Origin: Blasia pusilla
Taxonomy: Eukaryota; Marchantiophyta; Marchantiopsida; Blasiales
Reading direction: 5' to 3'
DNA: 64,000 nucleotides
NCBI GenBank assembly: GCA_050084515.1
Contig: CM114271.1
Coordinates: 372,001-436,000, forward strand
Shown here one piece after another: positions 34,690-47,551 of this stretch (position 1 is the stretch's first letter; each line of letters begins with the position of its first letter). The notes under the pieces were generated by a model, which worked only from the letters and a program-made list of their open reading frames with translations, ran no database searches and was not told the DNA's origin. The position numbers were made by a program, and so were the translations under genes.

Positions 34690-37600
34690 CAAATGGCAAA
34701 CTCTAGTTCAAACTCAGTGACACTAGTAGAAAAGAGGGGGGAAGGGAAGGATGATATGCCAATCCATGTGTTGTCCTTCAAACAAGGACAAACACTGACC
34801 GGCTTTCGCACAAGATGTGATAGGGAAATTGACTTGGAATTTGGGATGATAGGCTACCTGGTAGAGTTTGACATCGTATTGAGAGCCTAATTGAGGTAAG
34901 TGAACTTGAAGGAAAAGTCTTTGTGATTGCATAGCAAGCCTATGGATGCACAAGAAGGGTCACGACTGTGTCCTTGCACTCATATGCTACCACTCTCCCT
35001 ATCATAGACTTCACAATTATTGGATCTCAGTCACATACAGAAGCCACTACCCATGAGGAAATAGTCAACACACTGCCTATCAGCGATTCATTTTAGTCAC
35101 GCCTTATGTTTGAGGTAGCAGCAAAGAGCTAGAATGATGAGTGGAACAAGCATAAAGATTGGGTAAAGCGGCAAGGATACATTGAGCATAAGTGGAGAGT
35201 GCAGACCTGGGATGAAGGGCACGATGTTCGAGGGCATCTAGAGTGCTTAGAGTGTCGGGAGACTTATGGGAATGCAGCTAATTCCCAAGTTCTGAAATCA
35301 ATTTCAAATTGTTTTAACGATTTCAAGACTAAGCATCTCAACAAACCTGAGCACAAATAGATTTTTTGTAATAGAAGGGGTCTGCCTAGTGCATTGATTT
35401 CTTCTAGCAACATTGTACAATAATCTCTATGGGATCGTGAACAACAAATTGCCACAGGTTTAGAAATAGTTGAGATAATGAATGTAGAGGTTGGGGGTGA
35501 TCGAGGCAATAGTTTTTTTCTCTAAAACCATTTGCCATTGGCGCGTAGTTTGTACAAAGGTTATACATGTTTAAGGTATGATGTATAATATGTGGCAAGA
35601 TGCACACAGATATATGCCTAAGAAAGGCCAATTTGGATCATAATCTATGACAACATTTCGTTGGTCATGATCACTTAGATGCCCTTTACACTAGAGAGGG
35701 AACTTCACAACTTGCACGAAGGTCTGGGAAGAAGGGAAGACCAAAGAAGCTTGATCGTGGGGATTTTTTTCTTTCTCATGAATTCCATTTCCAAATTCTT
35801 TAATCTTGATGGCTTCAAGGAAGGAACTAGTTTATGAAAAGGTAGGTTTGCTTCCTCCATTGATCCTCGACTAAGTTTGCTTTGTTGGGGCATATGGGAG
35901 GTGTGTTTGAATATAGGGTACGTACAATCACGATGGTTATCTTACTTTGCACATTTCTCTATCATGTCTATTGTTATCTAGTGGGCTTGTGTTGTGACTT
36001 GATAATGTTGTGGTAACAGATGGGAAGCAAAGTACGACACTCTGATTGGTTTCTGTGGTCCCTCAAAAGAACATATATGCTCTTTTGGGTTGGAAGTACT
36101 TATCGGGGAAGGTAATGAAGGATATGATAAAATTGTAAGTACTTTTGAGCAATATGCCAAAAGTATGTAAGCTAGAGTAGTAATTGTGAATCCTCTGCAT
36201 GAGAAAATGCCAGAATTGACCCTTTGTGTTGCTGCAACTTGTAATTAATTCAAAGCTAATTAGGTGAGGGAGCATTGGGTACAGCTGAAATCCATGTGGA
36301 ATGAATATTGTAAAGCAGATGTTGGTCCTCTTTTGGGGCATGCTAGTGATGGTGATGCTCGTCATAGAAAATTAATGATGGAAGGTTATATTGGTGTGAA
36401 TGGTTCTTTTCGAAGGTACAAGGTAGGATGGGAAGGGTGGTAGTATTCTATGTTCATTCTTCCAAATGCAGACTTGTTTGGATTTGGCAAACAAGACCCG
36501 CCCCACAATGGCAAGAAGGCTATTAATTAACCCATTGGACAAATGTGTTGCCATGCTAGTTCTTGGTGATTAGCATGCATCATTGTCCTACGTGACTTGT
36601 GTATAATCATTATAAAATTGAGGAGCATGGCTTGAATTGAGATGATGTGAATAGGACCGACATGCAAAATTGGGTTGGCCTACAACGAATAGCATCGAGG
36701 ATAATACAAACCTGCATGCAACATATGTTTGAGTGTCGAGATGTTCTCCATGATGGAAGTATTGGGACTAATTGTACCTTGAGATTTGTGCAGATTACAT
36801 TGATATTTTCTTCCTTGTTTAGCATGACCTGCGAACTCGTATAGTATTGGCATCTAAGGTATTTTGGTTTTTTCATTCGTTTGAGATACGGTGACCACTT
36901 TGTGACAGGCAATGCAAGATGTGTCACATAAAAAAAATTCTCTATTCAGGCTTTCCATGATATAAACATGTCTTGCCATTTGATTGTACTCTTAGTTTGT
37001 GCATTTCAAGACAAGTTTCCATATTTGCAAGTTCCATTTCATTTGCTAGGATCTTATTTTTGTGAGGATTTTTTCCAACAAGGTAGGTGGCATGAGTGGA
37101 CATGAGAGAAACTATGACTTTGGATCTCTACTAGATAGTGCAATAGGAGTGAAGCTCCGGCTGGCTTAGAGTATGGACCTGAAGGATTGAAGATAAGCAA
37201 GATCATATATGGGCAAAATTGCATCCTCTTGGTGAGGGTGACAAGGCTCCAAATCTATTTGATTATTCATTGATAGGGACTAATAAGTTGGTTATTGATG
37301 CTCTTAAAGAAGGGCTAGATACAATAAAAGAGCTTTTCCGGTTGTTGAACATGTCTCCAAGGAGTTCCTTGCCAACTGCAAAGAGAAGGCGGTGGATGCA
37401 TCCTTGGGAGGTGGAGGCCGAGACATGGCCTCATTCACCTTCAATGAGGGAAGCGGTGTCATGTGTTGATATTGAAGACCATGAGGACCACCGATCCACA
37501 GTAGGGCCTCTAATATTTGAGCAGTCAATTGGAGAGGTTTTGGAGTTTGAGACCCTTGAGGAAGATTTGAATCGGATTGATTCTTGGGCCATAGAGTAGA

Positions 37601-38345
37601 GTTGCCATGTAAGCGTGTCTCTCCCAATATACGAAAAAGTGATAGATATCGACACTAACCCAATATCCATTAAGATGGAGATATTAGGACATGAAGTAAG
37701 GCATGTGTTTGCATCTGTTCAAGCAAAATTGACTAATATGGCAATTCTCCATGAAGTAGTGCCTACTGTAACTTATGAAAGGAAGGTTATTTATAAATAT
37801 ACCCTTTTCATTGAGTTGTCTTGCAATACTTTCATGTGAAAAGACATGCTTAATCGAATAGCCGAAAAGACATATAACACATCTACCAAGGGAAAAGAAG
37901 GTGATCCTAATCAACTAACTTGTTTGGTTGATGATATAACAATTTTTTTTAATATTCAGTAGACATTGGCCCTTCCACAAGGTCAAAAAACTCAAAGAAA
38001 AGAAAGGGAACCGAGACACAACTTACAATGGAGGCAAGAGTTGCAAGAAAGGAGTATTGGCTGAAGCGTATTATATTCATGACTCAAAAGAATGGTTCAT
38101 AATGTTCAAGACGTCGTAGGGCCTTGGATTTGTTGGACAAACATGTACCTCCTCCTCGTCAAAAGGGAAACATTTATCGTGTTAAATGTAATTGGTACAA
38201 GTCTTCTGGTAACAACAAAACCTTGTTCACTTATGATGCAATAAATGTGCAATGGATTGATATTGAGATGTTGATTTCTAATGTGAACTTGACAATGAAA
38301 TCAGGTGTACAAGATACAATGTATATACTATATAGATTCAACTGA
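34690..38345 (+). pseudogene. Degenerate coding-like remnants, probably a DNA transposon
   Basis: Short open frames on the + strand follow one another: 34687-34890; a segment at about 35100-35360 reading LECLECRETYGNAAN and later KTKHLNKPEH, which has a Cys-x2-Cys...His-x4-His layout recalling a BED-type zinc finger; 37219-37599 (126 residues); 37615-37839; and 38124-38345. Many stops separate them. The spread over 3.6 kb on one strand suggests a single decayed element, but no catalytic motif was recognised, so the family is open. Confidence 0.3.
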
Positions 38346-38507
38346 CTTACAAGCTTTGACTATATATATTCAGAGTGTGAGTTGATATTGGTGAGTTATT
38401 TATGTTTGAGATATGTTGGATTTACGTCCTTATGTGGGGTTGTGCTTAGAGTGTAGTTGACACTACTGATCTATGAGTAGGATAGTGGGAGGGAGTAGGC
38501 TAGAGGG

Positions 38508-38566
38508 ATGACATATTGGCTAATTGAGCTACATGCCCAATTAGGGGTTCAATTCCCCTGTGTCAT
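38508..38566 (+). pseudogene. tRNA-like sequence lacking a full anticodon arm
   Basis: A 7-bp acceptor-like stem (38508-38514 with 38560-38566), a 4-bp D-arm and a perfect T-arm AGGGG-TTCAATT-CCCCT with a good B box are present. Only about 11 nt lie where the 17-nt anticodon arm should be. It is either a tRNA pseudogene with a deletion or the head of a tRNA-derived SINE. Confidence 0.5.
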
Positions 38567-41500
38567 AGTGCAAGGAATGCAATTAGGAGGTCCATTTCCA
38601 ATTGTCTTAAGTTCACAATATTCTAAAAGAGCTATATGAAGCAAGGTAGATAACAACTTTGAATAGGACATTGCCATATTTTATATTAAATACCTCTTCA
38701 TGACTTCTAGTAACCTATCTTGCTGCACTTAGGAAAAAAAGGAAGCATATTCATGTAGAGCTATTATGCTAGAGATGACACTCATCGCATCTATGAGTTA
38801 TTTAATTTCATGAACTATGGTTTGTAGCATGTAATTGCTACATAATGTTCAATGCTTCATAGTTGAGCAAACAATAACGTACCTAGCATAAGGTGTTGGA
38901 TGTTAATTTAGTTTGGTGCTTTTTTTTTCTTTCAATGCCTTATTTATTTAAAGTGATTGCTTCACTTAAAAAATTTTAGGGGTACATAAAATGAAAAATG
39001 GTTTCCTTTAAAATACATAAGGGTAAGCCCAAAAAAAATCACTTATAAGTTAGGGTGTCTAGACCCTAAAACATCGCAGGCGATGTAAGGCCTTTCATAT
39101 AGTGATCCTCCTCCCTCCCCCCCGGCGCTGAGCTTACGAGTAGAATATTTAAACGAGGCTTTCAACCAAGAATGGGATTATTCTTCAAATGGGCCAAATA
39201 GGTTGTTGGAGTGATCCCGGTTGGGGGCTATTGATGGTAGCAAATCAAGTTCTGTAATGTCCCCAAATCCTCTCATAATTTTATGAGTAGTAAAGGGTAT
39301 GTCATTCGATATTCAAGAATGTGGTGCTATGAGTCTGTATTTGATTGCGTATGTTGAATGTGGGAAGAACTCACGTGAGGATTAATATTTAAGTTTGGGA
39401 AGAATGTAGGGAAAGGGGGATGTGTGAAATTTGCTAGGCAAAGAGTAACCTGCAAAGACGGATTGAATTTTGATAGTAGGATGAGTTATTCTTCTGCTAA
39501 TTGATTGTTTGACAAACCTTCCATGCAATTTAGAAATCTTAGAGTGAAAGCACACTTCTCTTGCTCATCTTAGAAGCTATTTGAAAAAGGAAAAGACAAC
39601 TCCACCAATAGGATAATATGATTTGGAACAGAAACTAAGAAAGATGACTCTTTTGAATGCCAAATGTTTGCATTTGATTAGTTCCTCTACTTTATACCGA
39701 TTCCATGAGATAAGTGTGGACTCTTTAGAGAACGAATAACACATTAAACAACATAAATATAGAATTTAGAAGTTATAGGTACAAGATATGTGGCGATGTT
39801 ATGAATTGGATAATGGACGATACAATCTCGTAGATTTGTACATAAATGTCCGTCCATGTCATTTTAAAAGGTTGCATCAAATCATATGCTAGAGGATGTA
39901 TCTTAAACTCATCCTCTTATGACCATGCATACATACAAGGCATTGCAACGTACGCTCAATCAAACTTCTAGTAAGTACAATTTCCTAGCCTCTATCGCAT
40001 ACCTTCGCTTAAAGATCCTTTGAAACTTCTAGGATAACACAAGATGATAGAAAGAAGCACTAAATATAGAAAAATTGAGGAGTAGAGGAAATATGAGAAA
40101 TTTGGGGTAGTAGGGCCATAAATACTTGTTCCCTTGGGTCTATTTTTCATGTTTGTGGCTCCATTGCAATACCATATGACTCCTGTGAGTTCCAAATATT
40201 GGGGTTGGGGTTGCGTCTATGAGAAGCTGCAAATCTAGTCCGGCGCTTTGACAAGACTTTGCAAGTGTCATATGAGTGTCAGAACTCATATAACACTCGT
40301 ACAATAGTCTCGAATGGCATTTGCATAGGATGTGCGACCTCAAAATAAAACCCATGAAGCCCTCCTTCCTCTCTCCATTTTTTTTTCTCATTTCCATCTT
40401 TTTATCCCATGATTTATTTATTTATTGTCTCTCTTACTTCCCTCATGCACAACAAAGCTCTTGCTATTTGTTGCATTATTTTCTCTCCCTTTGGAGGGAT
40501 GGGTTGGTTTGACAATACCACTAGATGGGCAGTAAGAGACTTCCATTTTTTTTGTGCATTAACCTCTACTTAGACCAACATTTTATACCTTTAGATTTTT
40601 TCATTTCTCTCTTTGTACATGTCTCAGATCATCGCAAAGGCAAATACGTAGCCAACCACCAAGAAGTTCAAGCGCAAAAAGCAAGTATGGAGGAGGAAAT
40701 GGTATGCCTTTTCCAAGCACTAAGAGTTAGCGTTTGATGGACTCTGATTCTAGTTTCAAAATGGCACATCCATGTCTTTGACTTCATGCTCACCATGATA
40801 TGCCAATTCACTCCGGATCATCATCACCATAGGACGACATTGGCTCGTACAACAGAGTAATTGGCTCTTACAGAAAAGGAGGAGCGAGAGTCGTTGGCAT
40901 TGAATATTGGAACATCCACAAATTGCGATGTTGCATCGTGAGTGTCAGTTGTGCGAAGGAAGTTGGCATGGGTTGGGGATCCATGGATAGAGCGATTAGA
41001 CCGACATAGATATGTAGAGATGCAATATACATCGTAGATGCCAAAGGAGACATATCCCTTTAATGTAACTCTAGTAAAATTTAGTAAGTCTCATGAGACT
41101 TGTATAATGGCTCCAAATGTAGAAGTGCATTGAATTGGACTAAATTGCGAGTATAAGAAAACAGAGCTCTTCATACACATTATATTTCAAATTTAAAAGT
41201 TCATTTTTTAGGTTTGTGAGAAATTGCAATTACATCACTCGCAAAGTTGCAAATCCAACGCAATTGTAATATGACTATACTATGGCTTATTTGTGGCTCA
41301 TGTGACTGGCAAACTAGATGCAAATGTATAAGTGATGAATGTAGCTCGAGGGGATAAGCAACTTCCATATTTTGGAGTCATAGAGGAGATTTGAGAGTTG
41401 GATTTTTTCCAAATATTTTGAATGTTTTCCCTACAATGTCAACAATACTAAAATGGTTACCTTCTATGTAAGCAAGGGCATTTCATCATTTATGATATAT

Positions 41501-44058
41501 TAATAATTTACAATTGACAGATAACTTTACTTATGAGATAAATGGAAGAGTGATGAAATATTCAAACTTCCCTTGCAAGTGGAGTAGTGCTTCTATGTGG
41601 AACACCCATTGTTATAAAGATGAAAGTATATTATTGGGCATTTTCTTTGTAGTCAACAAGCCCTCCAAGAGGTGGCGAGAGTGGGATTTGATATAACTTA
41701 CGAGATAGGAGAGTAGTGGGTTTAAAAAGCAAATGAAAATAGTTATTAATATTTTGAAGATTTATGGTCACATAAAACAATAAAGCATTTTATTTTTCCT
41801 CCTATTTATCTCTTTGGATATCTCTCTCATCAAATTCACCCATTTTCTCCATTTCGAAGCTTCCGCCAACAAAGAGTCTAATTGTAATTCTGTTGGGAAA
41901 TCTACATGGCATTTTGACTAGTTCTCCTCAATCATTCAATGATCCTCAATGTTGTCATTTCAATCCCCAATCCTTTTTTATAGTCCATCCCAATCATAAC
42001 TCCATTAGGAAAGTTCTTTCATAACTAGACTTTACATACCTCATGAAGATTGCAATTGGGACATCAAAGATCATTAATGTTCACACGATTAGACCATCCA
42101 CCATATTTCATTTTGTATGAACCTTGTCAATGGTCTTTCAATCGGGAGTAGAGAATGGTTTTTTGCACCTCCTTTAAATCCCACACAATTTTGTTAATCT
42201 TATAGCAATAATATTGAATATAAGAGAATTTTATCATGGATTTTTTACCACTATGGATATTGTACTCTTTGCACCAAATGCATTAAGTGCAAAAATAGAA
42301 TTTGAGATATTGAATTAAGGTTTTATTCATAAAACCTCAATTCAATATTTTTATGTATACTTTTAGGTTTACCCTACATTATTATTAGTACGATAACTGT
42401 ATTTTATTTTTAATAGGGTGAGTCATACATAGTCAAAATTAAGTACAATAGAGAAATCCAATATTTTGTTGTGAATTAGTGCATTTCCCAATGTGATTAA
42501 TTATACGTAGTGATCATATCTCAAAATCTACAAAGAATCAATTTGAATCATCCATATAAGTTTAAATAATTGTAATTAAACACGAGATGTAGATATGCAT
42601 GTCATCTTGTTCTATGTATGAATGAGTATCTTTATGAGGTACCCATTTCCACAAGTCTCAACAAAATTACGACCATAGGGGAGATTTCCTTGTTTGCGCA
42701 CATGACTTAGCCAAATATTCATGGAATGTGGCCATGTTGTGCAAACACAATATGACTTGACTTGCCATAATATGATATGGTTCATCTCTATGTTAGTTCT
42801 TGTCGTACAACTCTCCTTGCACATCAAATTTTAATGAATTTGTGAAGAAAGATCTTCCATAATATTAAAATTCAAGAAATTACTTAGACCCATTATAAAC
42901 ATTATTATGTCGATTGCTGCATGTGATATTGTAACTTTTTAAATACAAAATGTATAGTTTATTAACTAAAATAATTAGGGGTAAGTATGATTGCACTAAG
43001 AACTCCCTTATTCAATCATTAATGCCAAGTGTGAGTTTGAATTCGATTTTCAATACTCTATTATCTAATAAGTACTCAAGAAGTGTTTTGGTTGTGGCAT
43101 TGGATTGTCTTTAACCCCCACTACCTTCATTCTCGAAGGATTCTTCCATCCATTTTTGGTGTTTCTTTTTCCTCTCAATACTTGGGAGGTAGAGCTAATA
43201 GGAGCATTATGTCCATTCTTTGACTGAATACATAATATGAGGTTGATTCTAAATGATTGACATGTCTATGTGATTCTCCATTTGGGTTCTTCTTCATTGT
43301 ATGTGCACTTCAAATGAATCATTAAAGCAAAAAAAAATTCCTATCATGGATAAGTGTCACACAAAATTTATATAGAATCCTATATCTCTTAAAGAATTGT
43401 AGGGAGTATGAATATTGGTTCTGTCCACACAAATTCTACAAGCTAATTAGGATGATGTCCCATACAAACGATTACTTGCAATTTATAATTTATCAATCGT
43501 TTACTTAATATCAATGGTTAGGACACATAATATATGATTGTCCATAATACATCACGAAATGATTATCCGTGAGTTAAGGAAGCACTTATTGCCTTAAGTA
43601 AGAGGAGGTCAAAGCATGAATTCGAACAAGATCCAAAGCCTTTATTGGACATGTTGTAAAAAAGAAATTAAGAAGCAATACCTCAATGTAATAACCTCAC
43701 TTTATGTAGAAATAAGATGATATGTGGAAACATAAGACACAATATTTTTGGTTGATGTGAGATCATCCTCATTCCTTAGAAAAGTGCTTTGTAAAGCTGT
43801 ATGCATTTTCCTCTAAGATCAAGCTTGGAAACTTATGCAAGAATTATTTTTTAATGCTCTTCTAAGTGAAGAACACCAAATACTTGAAGTTTTGTTAGGC
43901 TATAGATATTAAAAGTAATAAAAATATGAAGCTAACGATACTACTATGTTTGACTATACTTACTACCAGTACAGTGTCTGTGCGATGCACCGAAATTAAA
44001 AAATGTTTGAAGAGTTTTTGTTAGTGTATAGCTCGTGAAGGGGAGGGATTAATGATTC
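38567..44058. other. AT-rich intergenic desert
   Basis: About 5.5 kb of AT-rich sequence with no open frame of note, no recognised transposon motif and no RNA gene. A few reading frames of about 60-85 codons occur at random. Old, unrecognisable transposon DNA is the likely content. Confidence 0.5.
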
Positions 44059-44565
44059 AAACTTTTTTCTTGCTGCCTAGTTGCCACATGTTAAACAGAA
44101 AGGTGTTTGCAAATCAAGAAGACACTCTCCCATAATAATATGAATGAAATTTTCATTCATAATATACATATGTTATTGTTTTATTCATATAAGAGTGTGA
44201 TTGAAATTCTACTTGATACGTATAATTATTTTTTCGTCATCTAAATTATTATTTGACAGTGTCCCTTCGATTTTCAAACTCCTTTTCTATTAATAATGGT
44301 TTCTTCCCTCTTCCCTCCTCCATCCTACTCCCAAGCCAATAAGATCACTCAAAATCGATCTGAAAAGTAGATGAAGTCCTTAGTTATATTTTTACAAAAG
44401 TATCTATATTTTTACATGAAACTCACATGAGAGGCCAATTGAAAAGTTTGGAAATTAATTTAAGTATTAATTGTGGGTTAATCTATATTATTATTGGAGA
44501 ATGCCTTCTTGATTTGCAAACACCTTTTGGTTGATATGTGGCGACCGGGCAACAAGAAAATGTTT
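44059..44565. repeat. Fold-back element with ~80-bp imperfect inverted repeats
   Basis: The left arm (about 44059-44140) and right arm (about 44487-44565) are reverse complements with scattered mismatches; both contain the identical core AAGGTGTTTGCAAATCAAGA in opposite orientation. The 346-nt centre is AT-rich and non-coding. To the right, about 44544-44597 is echoed by 44698-44755 in direct orientation, so the element may be larger. It has the shape of a MITE or fold-back transposon. Confidence 0.7.
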
Positions 44566-45028
44566 CCCCCTTTACGGACAGTACGAAAACGATTTCCCTT
44601 CACTCTCGTGCATGGCAAGGGTTGCCCACTAGCATATTATGAATGATGGGAGAATGTTTTCTTTTTGCTAACACGTATCCGTTTGACATATTACAACTGG
44701 ACAACCAAAAAATGTTTCGCATCTTACGGGCAACACGAACAAAATTTGAATTTGTATGAGCATTATTAATCCCCCCATAAAAATTATAGACTATCAAAAC
44801 ATTTTCAAACACTTTTTAATTTTCAAACACTAGTTAATTTAAATTAGTCCACGGAAATCACTAGTTTTTATTATAAAATTAAAAAAGATTGTAAGAAGAT
44901 TGAAAGTAAGAATCGTCGTCTATATTCTTTACACCCCTTTCCGAAACAACGCTAAAATGGCTCGGAGAGATTTAGGTGCACTTTGATAACGAGCTGGAAC
45001 TGGAAGAGATCGGAGCGGTAGATTCTAG

Positions 45029-45392
45029 GGCCCCGTATGGACAATCGACGGCGGCGCTCGTATTCTCGATTAGGGTTTGGCACACACCCGCTCTCTCGCA
45101 GAGGTTTGTGAAGTCCGTTCGAGGCCTTCGGTCTTTCCCTTTCTCCCTCTCTCGAGCTCCAGCTACCGTTTCTCAAGTGTGGATCTGTACAATCAAAGGT
45201 GCACGTAGGGAATAGCTGCGATTTGTCGAGTTTTTGTAATTTGATTGTGGTGATCGATAGGTGTCTAGATTGTGCTGTGTTCAGGAAGTCGCCGTGGGTG
45301 AAATTGAGTTTTACGCTGCATTGTGCGAGACTGTGTGGGAGTTTCAATTTGTCGGAGTTAGGTTGTAATTTGGAGTTGGCACACTTTTGCAG
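45029..45392 (+). promoter_or_regulatory. RPL28 promoter/5' UTR with telo-box-like motif and likely leader intron
   Basis: TAGGGTTTGG at 45071-45080 contains the telo-box core common upstream of plant ribosomal protein genes. A GGGCCCC motif near 45028-45034 resembles site II elements. Directly before the start codon the sequence CTTTTGCAG is a good splice acceptor, and AAAG|GTGCAC near 45198 is a possible donor, so a 5' UTR intron (about 45199-45392) is likely. Transcript ends are not visible. Confidence 0.5.
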
Positions 45393-46040
45393 ATGGCGTC
45401 CCCCGATCTTCTGTGGCAACTTGTGAAGAGATCGAACAAGTTTCTGGTGAAGCAGAACGGAAACAATAACCGTTCCGTGCAGTTCAGCTCCGAGCCGAAC
45501 AATCTATACAACTTGAACTCCTTCAAGTTTTCAGGTAAATTCTCGGATACCTTGCCATGTCCTTTCCACCGCCTGAGGCATTCTCCTGTATTCGTTTGTT
45601 TCTCATCCGGTGTCTCGGCAGGTTTGGCGAACAAGAAGACGGTGGCCATCAACGCCGCTGGCGAGGATCTTTCAGTGGCCCTGGGAACCACGAAGACTAA
45701 GAAGTCCAACAAGCCCTCCGATTCTGTGAACAGGTCGGTGTTGAAGAGGGACTTCAGGAAGATGGCCCGCGCTGTGGTCAACCAGGTAAACAAGCCGTGC
45801 TTTGTTTTAGGTATCCTTGAAAGAATTGAACTACAGGCACGGGAGAAAGATTGTTCGATGCAAGATCCGTGTTCTTACGAGGATGGCGCTCTGGTCCTGC
45901 AGGTAGCCGAGAATGGCTACAGGCCTGATCTGAAGGAAGCAGCGTTAGCCCGACTTGCTGCAGTTCACAAGAGCTTGCGGGTAGCGAAGGCTGGAGTCTC
46001 GAAGAAGACCTCGAAGGGCCGAAAAACTCTGCGAAAGTGA
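45393..46040 (+). CDS. RPL28: 60S ribosomal protein L28 (eL28)
   Basis: Three coding exons, 45393-45534, 45622-45785 and 45903-46040, join in phase to 147 residues, close to the usual eL28 length. The protein starts [20 protein letters not shown] and contains [31 protein letters not shown] and [20 protein letters not shown], all hallmarks of eL28, and ends in a basic tail. Both introns (87 and 117 nt, GT-AG) are multiples of three and contain no in-frame stop, so the genomic frame reads through as 216 residues. Splicing is supported because family similarity stops at the first donor and resumes exactly at the next acceptor. ATG at 45393 is preferred over upstream non-ATG codons. eL28 is a structural protein of the cytosolic large ribosomal subunit. 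Confidence 0.96.
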   Translation: MASPDLLWQLVKRSNKFLVKQNGNNNRSVQFSSEPNNLYNLNSFKFSGKFSDTLPCPFHRLRHSPVFVCFSSGVSAGLANKKTVAINAAGEDLSVALGTTKTKKSNKPSDSVNRSVLKRDFRKMARAVVNQVNKPCFVLGILERIELQAREKDCSMQDPCSYEDGALVLQVAENGYRPDLKEAALARLAAVHKSLRVAKAGVSKKTSKGRKTLRK

Positions 46041-47053
46041 GGGTATGAGGATTTGACAGGAAATTGATAGTAATTTGACGCTCCGCGTCTAAGAGTTGTT
46101 CACTTGATTCTTGTAGGAAAATTTTACACCCTCGTAAGTGTAGTTCCGCCTCTCAGGCCCCTTTTTTTGAACTATGGCATCACTTATGGTGATGAAGGCT
46201 TGTGCACTCGAGGAACTCTACCGAAAGGGGTGTCCTGGTTGTAAACTCAAGGGCCTTGCCGCTTTTATTACACTGTAGTTGGCGTGATATGCCGCTCATA
46301 CGCAAGTGCCTCGCTCGAATTCTCTACGCGTACATTTCTCTGGGCCAGTGCTTGGCATTACCTTAGTCCATGAATTTCTCAGCGGTTTCTGTGTGGTTGC
46401 TGGCCTCTCCTATTCTGAACGTGGGAGGGCCCTGGACCCATCTCCAAAACAACGTTCAGTGAGCCTGGTGCCGTCTAGATCGTTCATATGTGAACGCAAA
46501 TGTCCCTCCATCAGCTCACTCCACTCCACTCTGTCTGCCTTGAACTCAATTTCTGTTAACTGGAGAATTCGAGAAAAAATACACATTATGCACCTGCCCT
46601 CGTCCTTTCATAGGGTAGGGATTACTAACTCATTGACGTGACTTTCCAACATTCTAAGACTTTTGTACTCATCGCATGCCTATGCTTCCTCTATTGAACG
46701 GTACGGAGAGGTCCCTCACCTACTCTTTTCTGTTGCTGTAATGGGACGCTTCGGCGGAGCCTCGATGTAAGGTATTCCCATGCACCCTTCCACCACATCC
46801 CCGTCCTGTACTCCTCAACTACCAGCTCTAACCTCTATGACTGTCACTCTATTCCCTAGTTATGATCCACTCATTCCTTGCTGCTTCCGGTGCAACCATA
46901 TGGCTCTATCTGCAAAACCCATTGGTTCTCGAGTTGAGAAAATGTGAAGAATCTTCAAGCGATTACAGCCTAAATTTACCATTAAAAGACCGATCCGGCA
47001 CTGTCAGGCACGAAGCATAGCTGTGGAGATTAGGTCGATTGTTAGAGAACTTT
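46041..47053. other. RPL28 downstream region, no gene seen
   Basis: This stretch should include the RPL28 3' UTR. A 111-residue frame (46306-46641) has no motif and is probably chance. Confidence 0.5.
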
Positions 47054-47551
47054 CTACTGTAATGGGCTCACTTCCCTACAGTTTTCACTGGTTATAACTG
47101 CACTGAACATATTGATGTAGTCAGTAATTTGGTTGGCGTGATAAACTTGGAAGTCAGGAAACACACCTCGACAAATCCCCGGATGCCATAGGCCAGGCTT
47201 TTCCTTCGGAGGAGGACCCATAAAAAGCTGATTTGTTGTTTTGGGCGTGTACTTGTGGGCGCGGGCTCCGTCTGTCAACCTGCATTGGAATGTTCGGTAT
47301 TTGTGTGCGATTAAAGAAGCTGATGAGTTGGGTTGGGTGTTTTTCGCATAGGGGATCCTATCATCGTTAGTGTTTCTTAGAAAGTAGAAAAAGCGCTCAA
47401 AGATCAGGATCTCGTGAAGTGGGCATTTGCGTAAGACTAACTGGACGATCTCATGAAACTCACGTGAAAGACGCCACCTACAAACCGATTTTGAGAATTT
47501 ACTCCACCTCTCTAGCATGAAATGGAAGCCAGTGAGATGGAGGATTTTCAT
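47054..47551 (-). CDS. Hypothetical ORF, 165 residues
   Basis: An uninterrupted ATG-initiated frame rich in Phe, Arg and Tyr with a Pro-rich GPPPKEKPGLWHPG segment. I do not recognise it, it has no visible signal or membrane segment, and it overlaps another short frame on the + strand (47522-47773). It may be a chance ORF. Confidence 0.2.
   Translation of the reverse strand: MKILHLTGFHFMLERWSKFSKSVCRWRLSREFHEIVQLVLRKCPLHEILIFERFFYFLRNTNDDRIPYAKNTQPNSSASLIAHKYRTFQCRLTDGARAHKYTPKTTNQLFMGPPPKEKPGLWHPGICRGVFPDFQVYHANQITDYINMFSAVITSENCREVSPLQ

Noticed and set aside
45344-45793. A 149-codon frame on the minus strand across RPL28
   Set aside because: It is the antisense shadow of the RPL28 exons and has no family similarity.
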